From positions 1-64,000 of the forward strand of contig CAWEXB010000011.1 in assembly GCA_963812915.1 (NCBI GenBank): a stretch of DNA of 64,000 bases, in the 5' to 3' direction. The notes beneath the pieces are model-generated. The model was not told the origin of the DNA and searched no databases. It saw nothing but the letters and a program-made list of their open reading frames with translations. The DNA comes from JACVRW01 sp963812915. Lineage in GTDB: Bacteria; Actinomycetota; Thermoleophilia; Solirubrobacterales; Thermoleophilaceae. This document shows, one piece after another, positions 1 to 8,891 of the stretch (the stretch's first letter is position 1; every line of letters begins with the position of its first letter). The translations under genes were made by a program, and so were the position numbers.

Positions 1-51
1 TGTCGCCCGGCCTGAGCATCGAAGCGCCTCGCCTACGCTGAACGGGGGCCG

Positions 52-1383
52 TCAATGCCCGCCCTTCAGCACCTTGCCGAAGAACCCAACTGCCAGCTTC
101 TTCATTCGCTGCTTGACCTCGTCGGTGTCCAGACCCGTGGTTGGGACGTTGCCCGCGGTAACGTCGAAGGGAGGGTTGGCCAAAGATGCGACGAGGGGTC
201 GGATGTCTGTGGGTTCTGTGAAGGAGGCGAAGGAGCAGTAGTCCATTGCCCTACCTGAAGTCGGATGGTTCAGGATTCCCTGAATCGTGTGGCGGTCGAG
301 GATTGCGTTTGGGTTAGCTTGCGCGATCGCTCCGGAGGCCTGCATTTGGTCGCAGTAGGTCGAGTCGAAGCTGCGATGGGTCGCATTCTCGATCGAGACG
401 AGCGCCTTCTCGTCGCTCTGGATCGCCTCAAAGGCAGCCTCGCTGACCGAGTGTGGGGAGTTCCGTCGAGCCGGCCGGCTACCAGCAGCGTGGGAACCCT
501 GACGTTCGCCACGTTGGCCCCGAAGGTGACGGGCTGAGTGCCGATGGCCATGCCCATGATCGCGTCAACCCGCGCCTCGCGCTGAATGCCCCACGGGTCA
601 CTGCCGCCGGCCGCGGCCAGCGCGGTGACGGTCCCGCGGGAGTGTCCCAGTACCCCCGCTCGTGACACGTCAACTCGGTCCCCGAACCAACCCGGAAAGT
701 TGTCCAGGACGGAGCCGATGTCCGTGACGCGGTCCTTCATGCTCCTGGGGAGGTTTGTCCGTGAGCAGGGCGAAGGCAGCCCGTCGTTGCAAGGGAACAG
801 TTGGAACCGGCTTGCGCATTGATGAAGTCAAGCCGTACGTCATCCTGGGTGTTGTTGACGTGGTACGGCGCGGCCACCACGAAACCGGCGCCGGCGATCA
901 GCTCCAGGGTGTGGGCGTAATCGATCGGATCGTTCACGTTGCCGTGTGAAAAGACGATCACGGGAAATGGTTTGCCCCTTGGATCGTCGCCGCGTTTTCG
1001 CGCGCGATTTCGGCGTCGACGGTCCACGACAGCGGAGTCCCAAGCCCGCCGAGATCACGGCCGTACAGCGCCGAGGTGTAGAAGGTCTCGGGCGAACCGG
1101 AGACCTCTTTATGGTCAGCGGGGTACCAGAGGTGAACGTCCACGGGCCGGCTCTCGCCAGCAGTAGATCCCGTCACGAAGATCCGCTTGACCGTATGTCC
1201 TACGCGGAGTTTCTCTGCCGGTCCGGCGCCTGCCGCGGCCGTCGCATCTCGGGGCAGTTGCCCGGCGAGGCCGAGCGCAAGCGTTGCCGCGATTAGAGTG
1301 GCGAGTAATCGAGATCGCCTGACCAGGCTCGCGCCGGTCACTGGCGCCGATGCTCTGAACGGACGGGGTGACGTGAACGTCAT
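52..1383 (-). pseudogene. Secreted alpha/beta hydrolase (PAF-acetylhydrolase/dienelactone-hydrolase-like), frameshifted
   Basis: Four overlapping reading-frame pieces (958-1383, 737-1027, 270-740, 52-345) join into one protein of about 440 residues. It starts with a basic N-terminus and a hydrophobic signal segment (LLATLIAATLALGLAG). An esterase-like body follows, with PVIVFSHG (oxyanion-hole strand) and a GHSRG nucleophile elbow carrying the catalytic Ser. Downstream, VRVPTLLVAGRLDGT matches the strand before the acid residue. The predicted role is an exported esterase or lipase-like hydrolase; the substrate is unknown. At least three frame changes are needed. Because each piece is well conserved, indel errors are as likely as decay. 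The upstream ATG at 1383 is the natural start. Confidence 0.6.
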
Positions 1384-1680
1384 GAAGCCTCCGATCTAGA
1401 GGGTGCGGCCGTGCGAGGAACAGCTGCTGTTCGATCGCGGTGGGCTACCCTCGGACGAGTCTGAAGTTGGGCGTTGCCGGGTGGCCGGAAGGCACGCTGT
1501 GCTGATTGGAGCAGTCACTTTCGGATCACGGCGCCACTCCAGACCCCGACGGCCAGCCGCTGCCCGTCCGCGACGCTAACCGAGAGACTCTCGGCTCATC
1601 AACCTGCGTGACTGGGTTTGCGTAGGTTTGCCGTCCCGAGTCTCTGCTCAGTAACGCGCGGCGACCGGATCTTGGACCTC
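1384..1680. other. Intergenic stretch, no gene seen
   Basis: I see no convincing reading frame between the start of the leftward hydrolase and the sugar-dehydrogenase remnant. It probably holds the hydrolase promoter, but no clear -35/-10 pair stands out. Confidence 0.4.
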
Positions 1681-2170
1681 GGCCGTGCCGACCCCGGCAC
1701 GGCCCTCAGGATCTTGTACGCGCCGCCGCCGTTTCCCGTCGTGATGTAGAGGTTTCCGTCGGAGCCTGCACCGTGCTCCTCAGTCGGTCCTGGTCGGTGA
1801 TCCCGAGGCCGGCGTCGACAAACCGTCGCCCGCGCGTCAGGCCGACGCCCACGAGCCTCGTCCCTTCAGCAGCGCGATCGCCACCGCCGCGTTCCAATCC
1901 CCCAGCGCGAACCACTGAGGAACGCCGCGCCCGAAGGTGCCCGGAGCGGAGTGCCGGAGCTCCACCCCGCGGGCACGGCGCCGGGGAACCCTGCAGATCG
2001 GTAACCGGCAGGCCCTCGTTGTAAGCCGACCCGTCGTACGGGAAGACGGGGTCCCAGCCAAGTTGCGCGGCACGAGCCGGTTCAGCTCGTCGTCCCGGTC
2101 GGGCCCGTGCTCGGTGGAGTCCGACCCAGCAGCCGCACTCGTTCGGGAGTACCCCACCTGGGCGGGCGTC
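1640..2170 (-). pseudogene. PQQ-dependent glucose/sorbosone dehydrogenase, C-terminal remnant
   Basis: Pieces in different frames carry the C-terminal landmarks of the soluble PQQ sugar dehydrogenase (GSDH) propeller. EHGPDRDDELNRLVP matches the E-GP-GDELN box. WDPVFPYDGSAYNEGLPVTD matches the substrate-loop region, and WNAAVAIALLKG and FVDAGLGITDQDRLRSTVQ precede the final strand (NLYITT...KILRAVPG). The family oxidises sugars in the periplasm or outside the cell using PQQ and Ca2+. Only the last third is present, with two or more frame changes and no start, so this is probably a real relic. The cyclic-nucleotide-binding gene abuts its truncated 5' edge. Confidence 0.6.
1681..1704 (-). terminator. 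Perfect 9-bp GC hairpin at the end of the dehydrogenase remnant
   Basis: GGCCGTGCC, six bases (GACCCC), then GGCACGGCC form a perfect 9-bp stem. No T-run follows, so the terminator role is an inference from its position at the 3' end of the remnant. A shorter relative (CGTGCC-N6-GGCACG, followed by a similar CCCTCAGG) lies near 9440-9457. Confidence 0.35.
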
Positions 2171-2177
2171 GGGCCGG

Positions 2178-2576
2178 TTACAACGCTGACCGAGCCACGC
2201 GCTCGCGCATGATCTCGCGCAGCCTGTCGGCGAGCGCCGGCATCTGACCCTCGATCTGCTTGAAGTCGCGTGAGAACATCGCGACGAGTCGCATTGGAGT
2301 CGTCGCCACCACGGTCGCTCTGCGAGTGCCGGTAACGAGCACGCCGATCTCACCGAAGACGTCGCCTTCGCCGAGGGTCGCAATGGGCTCGCCGTCCCGG
2401 CGCACCTCGGCCTCTCCTTGCTCGATCACAAACAGCTCGTAGGCGTTCTCCCCCTGCAGGGCAAGCGTCGTGTCCGCGTCGACGCTCAACTCGTGGACAC
2501 GGGCGGCGATCACCGCCCGCTGCTCCCCGTCCAGGTCCGCGAACAGTGACATCCCCTCGAGTCGTGCGGCGTCCAT
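2178..2576 (-). CDS. Stand-alone cyclic-nucleotide-binding (Crp-type) domain protein
   Basis: A 132-residue protein that is almost entirely one cNMP-binding beta-barrel: LFADLDGEQRAVIA opening, GEIGVLVTGTRRATVVA phosphate-binding cassette, and an ending helix ADRLREIMRERV. No DNA-binding helix-turn-helix follows, so it is more likely a ligand-sensing partner or regulatory subunit than a transcription factor. The ATG at 2576 is chosen over one 11 codons upstream because AAGGAG sits about 8 bases before it. The next gene is divergent, separated by about 130 bp. Confidence 0.75.
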   Translation of the reverse strand: MDAARLEGMSLFADLDGEQRAVIAARVHELSVDADTTLALQGENAYELFVIEQGEAEVRRDGEPIATLGEGDVFGEIGVLVTGTRRATVVATTPMRLVAMFSRDFKQIEGQMPALADRLREIMRERVARSAL

Positions 2577-2704
2577 CGAATCGCTCCTTAGCGTGGCCGG
2601 TGGCGCCATCGTCGCCAGGTCGGGCTCGGCGAACGTGAAGAGAGTGTGAACGGACGCAGCCGCGACGCGATACTCCGCCCGACCAACCGGGAGGAGTCCT
2701 CGCA

Positions 2705-3871
2705 GTGTTCCGCCGCCGTGCCTTGATCGCAGTCACTCTGACCCTCGCGCTCGCGGCCTTCGCCGCGGCGAGCGCTCCCGGCCTCGCCGCGCAGCGCTCG
2801 CTGCGCATGAACGAGATTCAGGTGATCGGGACGCACAACAGCTACCACCGGGAGCTGTCGCAGCTCGAGGTCGCCGCTCACGACGCGATCTACGGCGGCG
2901 CGCCGGTCTACGAGAACTTCCGGGCCTACAGTCACGCGTCGCTCCCCAACCAGTTCCGCCGGCAACGGGTGCGCGGGCTCGAGCTCGACCTCTTCCCAGA
3001 CCCCGCCGGAGGGCTGTACGCAAATCCGCTGCTTCGCCAGCGGCTCGCCGCCGGCCCGCTCGCCGATCCCGAGTGGTACCGACCGGGCGTCAAGGTCCTG
3101 CACATCGCCGACCTCGATTACAACACGACGTGCGTACGACTGGTCACCTGCCTGAGGCTGGTGCGGGACTGGTCGCGCGCAAACCGGGGGCACGTGCCGC
3201 TGCTGATCCTTCTGGAGCTGCAGGCAACCGACGTCATCGCCGGCGCGCTCGGCGGTGTACAGGTTCCCCCGTGGGATCGCGCTGCCCTGAACGGTCTCGA
3301 CGCCGAAATCCGGTCGGTGTTCCGGCCCGGCGAGCTGATCACGCCCGACGACGTGCGCCGGCGTGGCCTGACCTTGGAGCGGTCCGTGCTCCGGCGCGGC
3401 TGGCCGTCGCTTCGCTCTGCCCGCGGCCGCGTCATGTTCCTCATGGACAACGACCCCGGCGCGATCAGCGCCGCCTACACCGCCGGGCGGCCGAGCCTCC
3501 AGGGGCGCGTGCTGTTCACGGGCTCGAGGCCGGGGAGCCCCGACGCCGCCTTCATCAAGCGCAACGAGCCGACCGCCGGGGGGCTCGCACAGATCCGGGG
3601 CCTGGTGCGCAGCGGCTACGTGGTCCGGACCCGCTCCGACGAGCCGCTCGGGACGGTGTTGTCCGGCGACGAGACCCGGCGGGCGGCAGCGCTGGCGAGC
3701 GGCGCGCAGCTCGTGTCGACCGACTTCCCCGAGGTCGGCATGAGCGCCCGCTACGACCGCGACTACGTGGTCGCGCTGCCCGGGGGCGGCCCGGCGCGAT
3801 GCAACCCCGTGATCCGTCCGCCCGGGTGCCGCAGCCGGAAGCTCGAGCGCGCCCGGGCGGCGCTTCCTTAG
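2705..3871 (+). CDS. Secreted phosphatidylinositol phospholipase C-like phosphodiesterase (PI-PLC-C1 type)
   Basis: A 388-residue exported protein with a GTG start preceded by GGGAGGAG. The signal peptide (FRRRALIAVTLTLALAAFAA) ends near ALA/AQR. The body starts with IGTHNSYHRE, the catalytic-His loop of Ca2+-dependent PI-PLC TIM barrels. LELDLFPD (metal-binding Glu/Asp), VLHIADLDYNTTC and LLILLELQATDV, in the expected barrel order, complete it. It would cleave phosphodiester head groups outside the cell. Its stop overlaps by 4 bases the stop of the convergent repeat-protein gene. Confidence is high for the family and low for the natural substrate. Confidence 0.8.
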   Translation: MFRRRALIAVTLTLALAAFAAASAPGLAAQRSLRMNEIQVIGTHNSYHRELSQLEVAAHDAIYGGAPVYENFRAYSHASLPNQFRRQRVRGLELDLFPDPAGGLYANPLLRQRLAAGPLADPEWYRPGVKVLHIADLDYNTTCVRLVTCLRLVRDWSRANRGHVPLLILLELQATDVIAGALGGVQVPPWDRAALNGLDAEIRSVFRPGELITPDDVRRRGLTLERSVLRRGWPSLRSARGRVMFLMDNDPGAISAAYTAGRPSLQGRVLFTGSRPGSPDAAFIKRNEPTAGGLAQIRGLVRSGYVVRTRSDEPLGTVLSGDETRRAAALASGAQLVSTDFPEVGMSARYDRDYVVALPGGGPARCNPVIRPPGCRSRKLERARAALP

Positions 3872-4242
3872 CCCCTCGCTCCAACCCGACCGACCGCGCG
3901 ACGGAGGCCCACACACCCGACGCAGCCCACGCATCCGACGCAGTCGACGCAGCCGACGCACCCCACGCAGCCGGCACACCCCACGTTCCCAAGCCCGCCG
4001 ACGATCGCGGCGCTGCCCACGATTCCGACGCTCAGAGCGACGGCCGCACTGAACGCCACCGCGGCGCTCCCGACCGTCCCGGCACTGCCCACGACGCCCG
4101 AGCCGGCCACTGTTCCGGCGCTGCCGATGACGCCGGCGCTCGCGAACGTCCCGGAGCTGCCGATCACGCTCGCCGCCTTGACGGTCCCGGCGCTGCCCAC
4201 GACCCCGGAGCTGTCGGCCGTGGCGACGGAGCCCTCGGTCAT
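3868..4242 (-). CDS. Low-complexity glycine-zipper protein with a CVG cysteine repeat
   Basis: A 124-residue protein built from VGSAGTV-like units (GVVGSAGTV, GVIGSAGTV, repeated about eight times). These are followed by a run of CVG triplets carrying nine cysteines around a single D, and then a basic tail (RRAVGRVGARG). The first two thirds are a hydrophobic Gly/Ala/Ser/Val zipper able to sit in a membrane. The DNA shows a matching 9-bp periodicity (units such as CCGACGCAG). The start overlaps the stop of the SnoaL-like gene by 4 bases (ATGA), which supports translation. I know of no family. It might be an artefact frame over a tandem repeat, but the coupling argues against that. Confidence 0.5.
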   Translation of the reverse strand: MTEGSVATADSSGVVGSAGTVKAASVIGSSGTFASAGVIGSAGTVAGSGVVGSAGTVGSAAVAFSAAVALSVGIVGSAAIVGGLGNVGCAGCVGCVGCVDCVGCVGCVGCVGLRRAVGRVGARG

Positions 4243-4641
4243 GACGCGTCAACTCCAGCGGCCTCGAGTGCCGCGGGCCAGCTGGTGAAGTACTCGATCC
4301 GCACCATCCTTCCGTCGCGGAACGTGGTGACCTGGTGGTACATCTCGGTGTCCATCTCCACCCCGCTCCCCTTGCCCCGCCCGTAGAAGCGAAGCCGCAC
4401 CGCCACGCGGTCACCGCCGTCCACCGATTCCTGCGGCTCGAGCCTCAACTCCTCGAACGTCTCGTCAAGCCCCTGCCAAAAGCGCCTGATCTCCTCCGGC
4501 CCCTTGCAGGAGTCGGAACTTTGATGCTCAGGAAGCACCCAGTCGACCTCGGGATCGAAGTAATCGGGTGGCGGCGTCGAAGTCGCGCCGGTTGTACGCC
4601 TCGATGAAATCGATGGTCTTGTCGACGTTCTGCTGCGACAC
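4239..4641 (-). CDS. SnoaL/NTF2-like protein, one frameshift near the N-terminus
   Basis: The fold is a small alpha+beta barrel of the SnoaL-like/NTF2 superfamily, which includes ketosteroid-isomerase-like enzymes and binding proteins. The start of the protein (SQQNVDKTIDFIEAYNRRDF, from a GTG at 4641) is in one frame. The rest (YFDPEVDWVLPEHQ, EEIRRFWQGL, DRVAVRLRFYGRG, FRDGRMVRIEYF) is in another. A single extra base at about 4567 (CCCGATTACTTC) restores one 133-residue protein, so this looks like sequencing error. Its stop overlaps the start of the glycine-zipper gene. Confidence 0.6.
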
Positions 4642-4715
4642 CGCGGCGCAGTATCGCGCGGCGGCGGCGAGCGAAGCATCCTGAGCTTCGCTCGCCTACC
4701 GCGCGTCGGTTCCGC

Positions 4716-5306
4716 TCAGCGGGAGATGCGGCCGATCAGGGTCATCCGCTCGCGGTCGGTGGCGTCCTCGGAGAAGCTCGCCACGCCACTGCCCTTCGCC
4801 TTGGCGTATTCACCCGTGCCGTACTTGACGACGAAGTGGGCGAGGTTCGTGAAGGAAGCCTCCGTAAGGGGTCCGGCGCCGTCCTGGCAGGAGTCGCCGA
4901 ACAGCGCGAGGACCAGCCGGTCCGGGGAGCCGGCGGCGCCGAGCTCAATGCGACCGTTTATCGGGGCGCACACGCCGCCCTCGCCGTTCGCGAATGCTTC
5001 GGCGACCCTGAGCTGAACGGCTCCGTTGTAGACGCCGGTTCCCACCGGCGTCCCGCTGAAGGCGCCGTCGACGAGCTCGAGCTGGCAGACGCCGCCCGGA
5101 CACGATGGGTCTCCGACCTCCTTGACGGTGTCCACGCCGCGTACGACGAGCCGCTCGCTGGAGCGATGGTTGGTGGACTGCGAGCTCGTGTCCGCGTCCG
5201 CGGAGTTGGCGGCGCCGGTGGCCGCGGCCAGCGCAAGGCCGACCATCGCCACCGCAATCAGCGTGAGGGTGGTCGGGAGCCGGCGGAACTGCATCCAGGT
5301 AAACAT
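4716..5306 (-). CDS. Secreted beta-rich protein of unknown function
   Basis: A 196-residue protein. AAGGAGG lies six bases before its ATG. A signal peptide runs from MFTWMQFRRLPTTLTLIAVA to about residue 33, followed by a Ser/Thr-rich linker. The mature part has four cysteines in two pairs (CPGGVCQ, VCAPIN...DSCQDG) that could form disulfides. A C-terminal segment (GTGEYAKAKGSGVASFSED..MTLIGRI) resembles the closing strands of allene-oxide-cyclase-like barrels, but that match is weak. It stands alone between leftward genes. Confidence 0.6.
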   Translation of the reverse strand: MFTWMQFRRLPTTLTLIAVAMVGLALAAATGAANSADADTSSQSTNHRSSERLVVRGVDTVKEVGDPSCPGGVCQLELVDGAFSGTPVGTGVYNGAVQLRVAEAFANGEGGVCAPINGRIELGAAGSPDRLVLALFGDSCQDGAGPLTEASFTNLAHFVVKYGTGEYAKAKGSGVASFSEDATDRERMTLIGRISR

Positions 5307-5396
5307 GCTGCCTCCTTGGATGAGGTGGATTGCGATTGCAAGGGGCAGCTTGCGCCCGCGGCGGGCTCACGCCATCGGCGTAAACACCTATCCGGG

Positions 5397-8249
5397 CTAC
5401 CGATCGGCGCGCTCGGCGATCCGCGCGAGCTCCACGCGGGAGCGCACCTCGAGCTTGCCGTAGATGTTGCGAAGGTGCGCCTCGATGGTGCGCGTGCTGA
5501 GCACCAGCTCCTCGGCAACCTCGCGGTTGGTGCGCCCGGCCGCCACGAGCTCGACGATCTCCCGCTCCCGGGCGGTCAGCGGAGCGAGCGGGCCGGCCTC
5601 AGGCTCCTGGGCGGGTCGGAGGACGCGGTGGCCCAGCCGTCGCAGCTCGCGCACCGCCTCGTCGCGCCGGCGCCGGGCGCCGAACGCGTCGAACTCGGCC
5701 TCCGCTTCGACAAGCGCTTCGACGGCGGCGCGCCGCTCACCCGCGGCGGCGAGCGCTCGACCGTGGGCAAGCCGGGCCCGCGCGGACAGGAGCGGCGCGC
5801 CAACCGCGGCCTCGCCCGCGGCGAGACTCGCCGCCAGGGACTCTCGCGCACGGCCGCGTGCGAGTAGTACGGCCGCGCGAGCCAGCCGCGTCGTCCCCGC
5901 CGCCGGCGCCGTTCCGCTGCGGTTCGCGGCGGCCTCGCCCCGCGCGAGCGTCTCCTCCGCCCCGGCGATGTCGCCGCAGGCGAGCTGCGCCTCGACGAGG
6001 TCGGCCGCGGCGAACGGGCGCTGGACCGGGAGCAGGTCGGCGAGCTCGACGCCCCCGAAGGCGTCGCGCATCGCGTTGACCGCCTGCTCGGGGTTGCCGG
6101 CCGCCGTGAGCGCCGCCCCGAGGCACCATCCGGGCTGTCCGATCGCGTAGAAGCCCGGTGAGGTGGCGATCTCGGCCGACTCGCGGGCGTGGCGGAGCGC
6201 GTCTTGGACGTCGCCCGCGGCGAGACGGGCCGACGCGAGCGCGCTCTGCGCCCACAGCAGCATGCGCGGAATGCCCGAGAGGCGCGCTCGCTCCACGCCC
6301 TCCTCGCCGGCGGCGCCCGCCTCCTCGATGCGGCCCAGCTCAACCAGCGTCTGAACCGATTCCACCGTCAGCAGCAGCAGGACGCTCTCGCGGCCCGTGT
6401 CCGCGGCAATGATCGACCCGCGCTCGAAGTCCGCGAGTGCCGCGTCGAGCTGCCCGAGCCAGTGCCGCGCGCGGCCGTGCATCCACAGTGCGGGAAGGCG
6501 CGTCGCCAGCTGCTCACCGCTGAGCCGCTCCAGCGCGGCGCTCGACTCGTCGAGGGCGTCCACGACTTCCGGTCCGTCCGCTTCGCTCACGCGCGCGAGC
6601 GCGCGTCCGGCGAGGGCCGCGGCCTCGAACACCGGATCGCCGATCGCACGCGCGTCGTCACGAGCGTCGCTGGCCTGCGCCTCCACGTCGCCGAAATCAC
6701 CGGCGAAGAGCGCCGTCAGGGCGAGCCCGAGCCGCAGGCGGATGCGGTCCGGCGACGGCTCCGCCGGCAACTCGCCCAGAGCTACGTGGAGCCGCCGTCT
6801 CGCTTCCTCGGCCAGTCCCAGCCACCACTCGGCGTTGGCGAGCGTCACGGTGAGTCGCAGTCGCTGATCGGTCGGGCTCGTTCGCAGCGCTTCGATCAGC
6901 GTCTCGCGCGCCGCCACCCGGTCGCCGGCGGCGGCCAGCGAATCGGCGAGGAGCGCTTGCACTCGCGTTCGCCGAGCACGCTGATCGGGGCGGTCGGGCA
7001 ACAGCCTGAGTGCGGCCGCGTGGAAGCGGGCCGCCGTCGCCGGGGCGGGCGACTGGAGGCTGTCGGCGGCCGTGGTCAGCAGGTGGATGGCTTGCTCGTC
7101 GCCGGGGCGGGCGGCCTGCTCGACGTGGTGGGCGCGCTCGACCGGTCCGGCGCCGCGTCGCTCGAGCGCCTGCGCCGCCCGGGCGTGTGCACCGAGGCGC
7201 CAGCCGCGAGGCGCCCCCTCGTAGACGGCGTGGCGGACCACCGGGTGGCGGAAGGCGAACAGGCGCGGCGCCCCGGCCGGCCGCGTCAACGCGCTCGCGA
7301 GCAGCTCGTCGAGCGCGGCGAGCCCAGCCGGCTCGGAGAGCTCGGCCACTTCGGTGGCCAGCCCGGGCTCGAACGGGTCACCGGTCACGGCGGCGGCGTC
7401 GAGCAGTCGGCGCGCCTCGTGGGTGAGGGCGGCGAGCTCGCCGGCCAGCGCCGCCGCGATCGCGGGAGGGAGAGACCCGTCCGAGGCGATGCCATGCGCC
7501 GGTGCGGTTTCGCGGCCGGCGCGCACGAGCTGCTCGAGGTAGAAGGGGTTGCCGCCGCTCTGTTCGTAGACCGCCGCGGCGGCCTTGTTCCCGACCAGCT
7601 CGGTCGCCTCCGGCTCGCTGAGCGGCCCCAGGACCAGCCGGGTCAGGCGGTCCTCGCGCACCGCGGCCGAGAGAGCGGCGGCCAGGGCGGGCGGGTTCTG
7701 GCCCTCGCGCGCCGCAACCGCGAGGAGCACCCGGCCGGAGGCGGGCCGTCGTATCAGCGCCACGAGCGCCTCCATGGATTCGGAATCGCCCCAGTGGACG
7801 TCGTCCAGACAGAGGGCGAGCGGGCGGGTGTCGGCGAGACGCTCCAGCAGATCGCGGAGTGCCCGGTGGGTGCGGTGCCGGTCACCCTGCGCCGGCCTTT
7901 CGGCGAGCTCGGCCAGCGCGGGCAGAGCAATGCTGAGCGCAGCGGGGTCGGCCAGCCCGAGTCGCGACAGCCGGCGCTCGCCGGCTTCGGCCAGCTGGCG
8001 ATCGAGCGCGTCGGTCCAGAGCGCGTAGGGGAGATCGGCCTCGAACTCGGACGCCCGCCCGGCGAGGACAGTGCACTCGCCGGCGGTCGCGTCGGCCTCC
8101 AGGTGGGCCAGCAGCCGGGACTTGCCGATCCCGGGCTCGCCCTCGATCGCCACGATGCCGGGTTCTCCGGCCCGCACGGCCTCGAGCGCACCGGCGATCT
8201 CCTCGCGCTCCCGCGTTCGGCCGACCAGGGGAGCGAGCGACGCGGCCAT
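5397..8249 (-). CDS. Large AAA-ATPase LuxR-family transcriptional regulator
   Basis: A 950-residue regulator of the LAL/MalT-like type. The N-terminal AAA module has PLVGRTREREEI at the start, Walker A GEPGIGKSRLL near residue 45 and a Walker B-like LCLDDVHWGD near 150. A long helical, TPR-like middle (residues about 400-860, many Ala/Leu/Glu repeats) follows. The LuxR helix-turn-helix (LTAREREIVELVAAGRTNRE, then STRTIEAHLRNIYGKL) occupies the last 60 residues. The ATG at 8249 is chosen because the frame upstream overlaps the divergent VOC gene and has no family similarity. The inducer is unknown. Confidence 0.9.
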   Translation of the reverse strand: MAASLAPLVGRTREREEIAGALEAVRAGEPGIVAIEGEPGIGKSRLLAHLEADATAGECTVLAGRASEFEADLPYALWTDALDRQLAEAGERRLSRLGLADPAALSIALPALAELAERPAQGDRHRTHRALRDLLERLADTRPLALCLDDVHWGDSESMEALVALIRRPASGRVLLAVAAREGQNPPALAAALSAAVREDRLTRLVLGPLSEPEATELVGNKAAAAVYEQSGGNPFYLEQLVRAGRETAPAHGIASDGSLPPAIAAALAGELAALTHEARRLLDAAAVTGDPFEPGLATEVAELSEPAGLAALDELLASALTRPAGAPRLFAFRHPVVRHAVYEGAPRGWRLGAHARAAQALERRGAGPVERAHHVEQAARPGDEQAIHLLTTAADSLQSPAPATAARFHAAALRLLPDRPDQRARRTRVQALLADSLAAAGDRVAARETLIEALRTSPTDQRLRLTVTLANAEWWLGLAEEARRRLHVALGELPAEPSPDRIRLRLGLALTALFAGDFGDVEAQASDARDDARAIGDPVFEAAALAGRALARVSEADGPEVVDALDESSAALERLSGEQLATRLPALWMHGRARHWLGQLDAALADFERGSIIAADTGRESVLLLLTVESVQTLVELGRIEEAGAAGEEGVERARLSGIPRMLLWAQSALASARLAAGDVQDALRHARESAEIATSPGFYAIGQPGWCLGAALTAAGNPEQAVNAMRDAFGGVELADLLPVQRPFAAADLVEAQLACGDIAGAEETLARGEAAANRSGTAPAAGTTRLARAAVLLARGRARESLAASLAAGEAAVGAPLLSARARLAHGRALAAAGERRAAVEALVEAEAEFDAFGARRRRDEAVRELRRLGHRVLRPAQEPEAGPLAPLTAREREIVELVAAGRTNREVAEELVLSTRTIEAHLRNIYGKLEVRSRVELARIAERADR

Positions 8250-8354
8250 GGTGGCGATTCTCCCGTAGCCGCCACGCGGTGAACAGGCGTGCATGGCGGC
8301 GGTTAGGTGAACCCACCGATGGCGAACGGCGGCGAGGGAGGGACACTGGTGGGC

Positions 8355-8861
8355 ATGGAACCCCAGGACATCCATCCCGCCGTCCGCGTCGGCCACGTGC
8401 ACCTGCGGGTCGCGGACCTCGACCGCGCCCTCAGCTTCTACCGCTACGCACTCGGCTTCGGCGTCGTCGCCGACGGCCGCCCAGTCGGCCTCGACGCCGC
8501 CTTCCTCGCGGCCGGCGACTACCACCATCACGTCGGGCTCAATACCTGGGAGAGCGCGGGCGGCGTGCCTCCGCCGGCGGGCCATACCGGCCTCTACCAC
8601 GTGGCCTTCCTCTACCCCGATCGCCGCGAGCTCGGCCGCGCCGTGCAGCGACTGCTCGACCACGACCATCCGATCGACCACGCCAGCGACCACGGCGCGA
8701 GCGTCTCCGTCTACCTCTCCGACCCCGACGGCAACGGCGTGGAGCTCTACTACGACCGCCCGCGTGCCGATTGGGTCGATGCCGAGGGGCGGATGATCCT
8801 CAAGGCCGAGCGGTTCGACTATCGCGAGCTCTTGCCCGAGTCAGCGACCGCAGGACGGTGA
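8355..8861 (+). CDS. VOC-family (glyoxalase/extradiol dioxygenase-like) metalloenzyme
   Basis: A 168-residue protein with the paired beta-alpha-beta-beta-beta modules of the VOC superfamily. The 2-His-1-Glu metal site is visible: HVHLRVADLDRALSFY (first His), TGLYHVAFLYP (second His) and DPDGNGVELYYDRP (Glu). The overall pattern resembles CatE-like catechol-2,3-dioxygenase/glyoxalase proteins of about this length. Translation may begin at the ATG at 8355 or the GTG at 8349, as GAGGGAGGG lies just upstream. It is divergent from the AAA-LuxR regulator, with only about 100 bp between starts, so that regulator may control it (inference). Confidence 0.8.
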   Translation: MEPQDIHPAVRVGHVHLRVADLDRALSFYRYALGFGVVADGRPVGLDAAFLAAGDYHHHVGLNTWESAGGVPPPAGHTGLYHVAFLYPDRRELGRAVQRLLDHDHPIDHASDHGASVSVYLSDPDGNGVELYYDRPRADWVDAEGRMILKAERFDYRELLPESATAGR

Positions 8862-8891
8862 GCGGGCGAGCCAGGTTCGCCGACTTGGCCG

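Noticed and set aside
6189..8282. 697-residue plus-strand frame opposite the AAA-LuxR gene
   Set aside because: Antisense to a clear ATPase/HTH gene, with Arg/Glu/Gly-rich, non-domain composition.
8250..8693. Longer N-terminus for the AAA-LuxR regulator (start at 8693)
   Set aside because: The extension lies antisense over the VOC gene and has no family likeness; the conserved PLVGRTRE opening follows ATG 8249.
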